Positions 62,101 through 64,000 of a DNA stretch of 64,000 nt are shown piece by piece. This DNA comes from Auanema rhodensis (taxonomy: Eukaryota; Nematoda; Chromadorea; Rhabditida; Rhabditidae). The position numbers were made by a program, and so were the translations under genes. Every line of letters begins with the position of its first letter. The stretch's first letter is position 1. The DNA lies in NCBI GenBank assembly GCA_964057225.1, contig OZ059895.1:22578688-22642687 (forward strand), read 5' to 3'. The notes below the pieces were generated by a model. The model saw nothing but the letters and a program-made list of their open reading frames with translations. It was not told the origin of the DNA and made no database searches.

Positions 62101-64000
62101 ATCAGATTTGCGCTAGCTTAAAAATGCACCGAGATATCAACTGATATAAGTTCACACTTATATCCTCAATTTTCACCCTGAAGAATTAATTTTTTCGTTG
62201 AATAACATTGTCCATCGTCTTTGCCTTGAAAAAAGGAATCTAAAAACATCTACTTTTTGCTAAATTATTTTGAAATTTTTCGAAAAAATTTTTGTCAAAA
62301 TGTTTTTGGAAGCAATGTTGAGTGTACATGGAAACTCAACATACACTAATGCATCATTTTTCAAACGATCATAACTAATTTTTGTATTAAGCGTTTCTCA
62401 ATGTAGTATAGTGCATTCGATGCGGATTTTTAAGCTGCGTCGATCTGTGTTATCAGATTTGCGCTAGCTTAAAAATGCACCGAGATATCAACTGATATAA
62501 GTTCACACTTATATCCTCGATTTTCACCCTGAAGAATTAATTTTTTCATTGAATAACATTGTCCATCGTCTTTGCCATAAAAAAAGGAATCTAAAAACAT
62601 CTACTTTTTGCTAAATTATTTTGAAATTTTTCGAAAAAATTTTTGTCAAAATGTTTTTGGAAGCAATGTTGAGTGTACATGGAAACTCAACATACACTAA
62701 TGCATCATTTTTCAAACGATCATAACTAATTTTTGTATTAAGCGTTTCTCAGTGTAGTATAGTGCATTCGATGCGGATTTTTAAGCTGCGTCGATCTGTG
62801 TTATCAGATTTGCGCTAGCTTAAAAATGCACCGAGATATCAACTGATATAAGTTCACACTTATATCCTCAATTTTCACCCTGAAGAATTAATTTTTTCGT
62901 TGAATAACATTGTCCATCGTCTTTGCCTTGAAAAAAGGAATCTAAAAACATCTACTTTTTGCTAAATTATTTTGAAATTTTTCGAAAAAATTTTTGTCAA
63001 AATGTTTTTGGAAGCAATGTTGAGTGTACATGGAAACTCAACATACACTAATGCATCATTTTTCAAACGATCATAACTAATTTTTGTATTAAGCGTTTCT
63101 CAATGTAGTATAGTGCATTCGATGCGGATTTTTAAGCTGCGTCGATCTGTGTTATCAGATTTGCGCTAGCTTAAAAATGCACCGAGATATCAACTGATAT
63201 AAGTTCACACTTATATCCTCGATTTTCACCCTGAAGAATTAATTTTTTCATTGAATAACATTGTCCATCGTCTTTGCCATAAAAAAAGGAATCTAAAAAC
63301 ATCTACTTTTTGCTAAATTATTTTGAAATTTTTCGAAAAAATTTTTGTCAAAATGTTTTTGGAAGCAATGTTGAGTGTACATGGAAACTCAACATACACT
63401 AATGCATCATTTTTCAAACGATCATAACTAATTTTTGTATTAAGCGTTTCTCAATGTAGTATAGTGCATTCGATGCGGATTTTTAAGCTGCGTCGATCTG
63501 TGTTATCAGATTTGCGCTAGCTTAAAAATGCACCGAGATATCAACTGATATAAGTTCACACTTATATCCTCGATTTTCACCCTGAAGAATTAATTTTTTC
63601 ATTGAATAACATTGTCCATCGTCTTTGCCATAAAAAAAGGAATCTAAAAACATCTACTTTTTGCTAAATTATTTTGAAATTTTTCGAAAAAATTTTTGTC
63701 AAAATGTTTTTGGAAGCAATGTTGAGTGTACATGGAAACTCAACATACACTAATGCATCATTTTTCAAACGATCATAACTAATTTTTGTATTAAGCGTTT
63801 CTCAGTGTAGTATAGTGCATTCGATGCGGATTTTTAAGCTGCGTCGATCTGTGTTATCAGATTTGCGCTAGCTTAAAAATGCACCGAGATATCAACTGAT
63901 ATAAGTTCACACTTATATCCTCAATTTTCACCCTGAAGAATTAATTTTTTCGTTGAATAACATTGTCCATCGTCTTTGCCTTGAAAAAAGGAATCTAAAA
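56183..64000. repeat. Right domain: A48 subfamily in two- and three-unit repeats
   Basis: Units start at 56183, 56534, 56885, 57236, 57587, 57938, 58289, 58640, 58991, 59342, 59693, 60044, 60395, 60746, 61097, 61448, 61799, 62150, 62501, 62852, 63203, 63554 and 63905 (partial, 96 bp). Eleven have A48 (ttttttcattg), seen nowhere else. An L-M dimer of 702 bp occurs twice (57236-57937, 57938-58639). An M-I-N trimer of 1,053 bp occurs at 58289-59341, 59342-60394 and 61097-62149. J-L-M recurs at 56885 and 60395 (3,510 bp). G252 (cagtg) marks five of the seven M units. The pattern runs off the right edge. Confidence 0.86.

Larger units (their letters stand above)
1..64000. repeat. Satellite DNA array, 351-bp unit, 182 full copies plus a partial copy
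   Basis: The same unit recurs from the first to the last base, always in the same orientation. The word gttcac (gtttac once, at 4563) marks each unit start: 1, 352, 703, 1054, 1405 and so on to 63905. Lengths are 351 bp (156 units), 350 bp (24 units, one A fewer in an A tract) and 374 bp (2 units, a 23-bp duplication). Neighbouring units differ at only a few positions, and many unit pairs look identical. Base composition of unit 1 is about 32% GC. Nothing other than the satellite is present, so both array edges lie outside the window. Such arrays with nested multi-unit periodicity are known from centromeric and pericentromeric heterochromatin; that location is inferred here, not shown. I do not recognise the family or species. 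Confidence 0.98.

Noticed and set aside
1-64000. CRISPR-like array, because repeats recur at regular spacing
   Set aside because: CRISPR arrays have 20-50-bp repeats separated by unique spacers. Here the whole 351-bp unit repeats with no unique spacer, and no cas gene is present.
1-64000. Tandem protein-coding repeat, since 351 is divisible by 3
   Set aside because: Frame would be kept from unit to unit, but stops close all six frames in each unit, and the longest open frame noted is 75 codons. Nine-A units and the 23-bp duplication also shift the frame.
1-64000. Transposable-element remnant or rolling-circle (Helitron-like) origin for the unit
   Set aside because: I see no terminal inverted repeats bounding a unit, no target-site duplications, no reverse transcriptase or transposase fragments, and no unit found outside the tandem context. 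The hairpin near the unit end is not followed by a recognisable CTRR terminus.
1-64000. Naming a specific known satellite family or species
   Set aside because: The general character (AT-rich, about 350 bp, CpG retained) resembles several invertebrate satellites, but I cannot match the sequence to one from memory with any confidence.

Overview
The whole 64,000-base window is one uninterrupted eukaryotic satellite-DNA array. A single AT-rich unit of about 351 bp (112 G+C in the first copy, about 32% GC) repeats head to tail in one orientation. There are 182 complete units and a 96-bp partial unit at the right edge (63905-64000). Unit starts were read off one by one: 156 units are 351 bp, 24 are 350 bp and 2 are 374 bp, which sums exactly to the 63,904 bp they cover. 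I see no gene, RNA gene, transposon, non-satellite spacer, inversion or CRISPR array. The only open frame of note (75 codons, minus strand, 18948-19175) is created by one substitution that removes a stop and is not a gene. The host is a eukaryote. Retained CpG and long A/T tracts would fit an insect or other invertebrate, but I do not recognise the family and the species stays open. A centromeric or pericentromeric location is plausible by analogy only.

In the entries the unit is phased to start at the word gttcac; a label such as A19 means base A at unit position 19. Units fall into recurring types. A = A19, 10-A tract, A100, C239/A240/T248. B = T101/A102, A163, G212, C233, T303. C = C12, C46, A163, G212. 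D = A77 with G240. D' = A77 with A240. E = A77, A254, A287, A314. F = C103. G = C85, C121. H = G12, 9-A tract, A100 (Ha also A275, Hb also T318). I = A19 with GG86-87. J = A59, A70, C85, C121. K = GG86-87 with no other mark. L = C122. M = A48, A77, A79. N = A48 with T77.

Layout: (1) 1-5965, 17 units of an older-looking set, all G240, mixing G/T at 212 and C/T at 233. (2) 5966-11276, a seven-unit higher-order repeat (HOR) present twice, carrying a 23-bp internal duplication. (3) 11277-12329, transitional units. (4) 12330-30570, a 19-unit block present twice at an offset of 8,068 bp, with a five-unit HOR (Ha-J-Hb-D'-A). (5) 29869-42852, a four-unit HOR (D'-A-B-C) and a 13-unit block present twice at an offset of 5,263 bp. 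(6) 42853-47411, mosaic J/H units. (7) 47412-50917, a three-unit HOR (H-I-K). (8) 50918-56182, F/K/L units. (9) 56183-64000, a young-looking A48 subfamily in two- and three-unit HORs.

Type order is largely preserved wherever blocks recur (Ha-J-Hb-D'-A-B-C-D-E-F-G-H-I-J-K). Nested duplications and chimeric junction units record repeated unequal exchange. Each unit also carries a 67-nt imperfect hairpin and a 9-bp-stem hairpin. Recurrent variants cluster in the first 122 bp and at 212-254, leaving unit positions 123-211 nearly invariant. Those conserved blocks are the best candidates for function. I found no protein-coding or defence-type system here.
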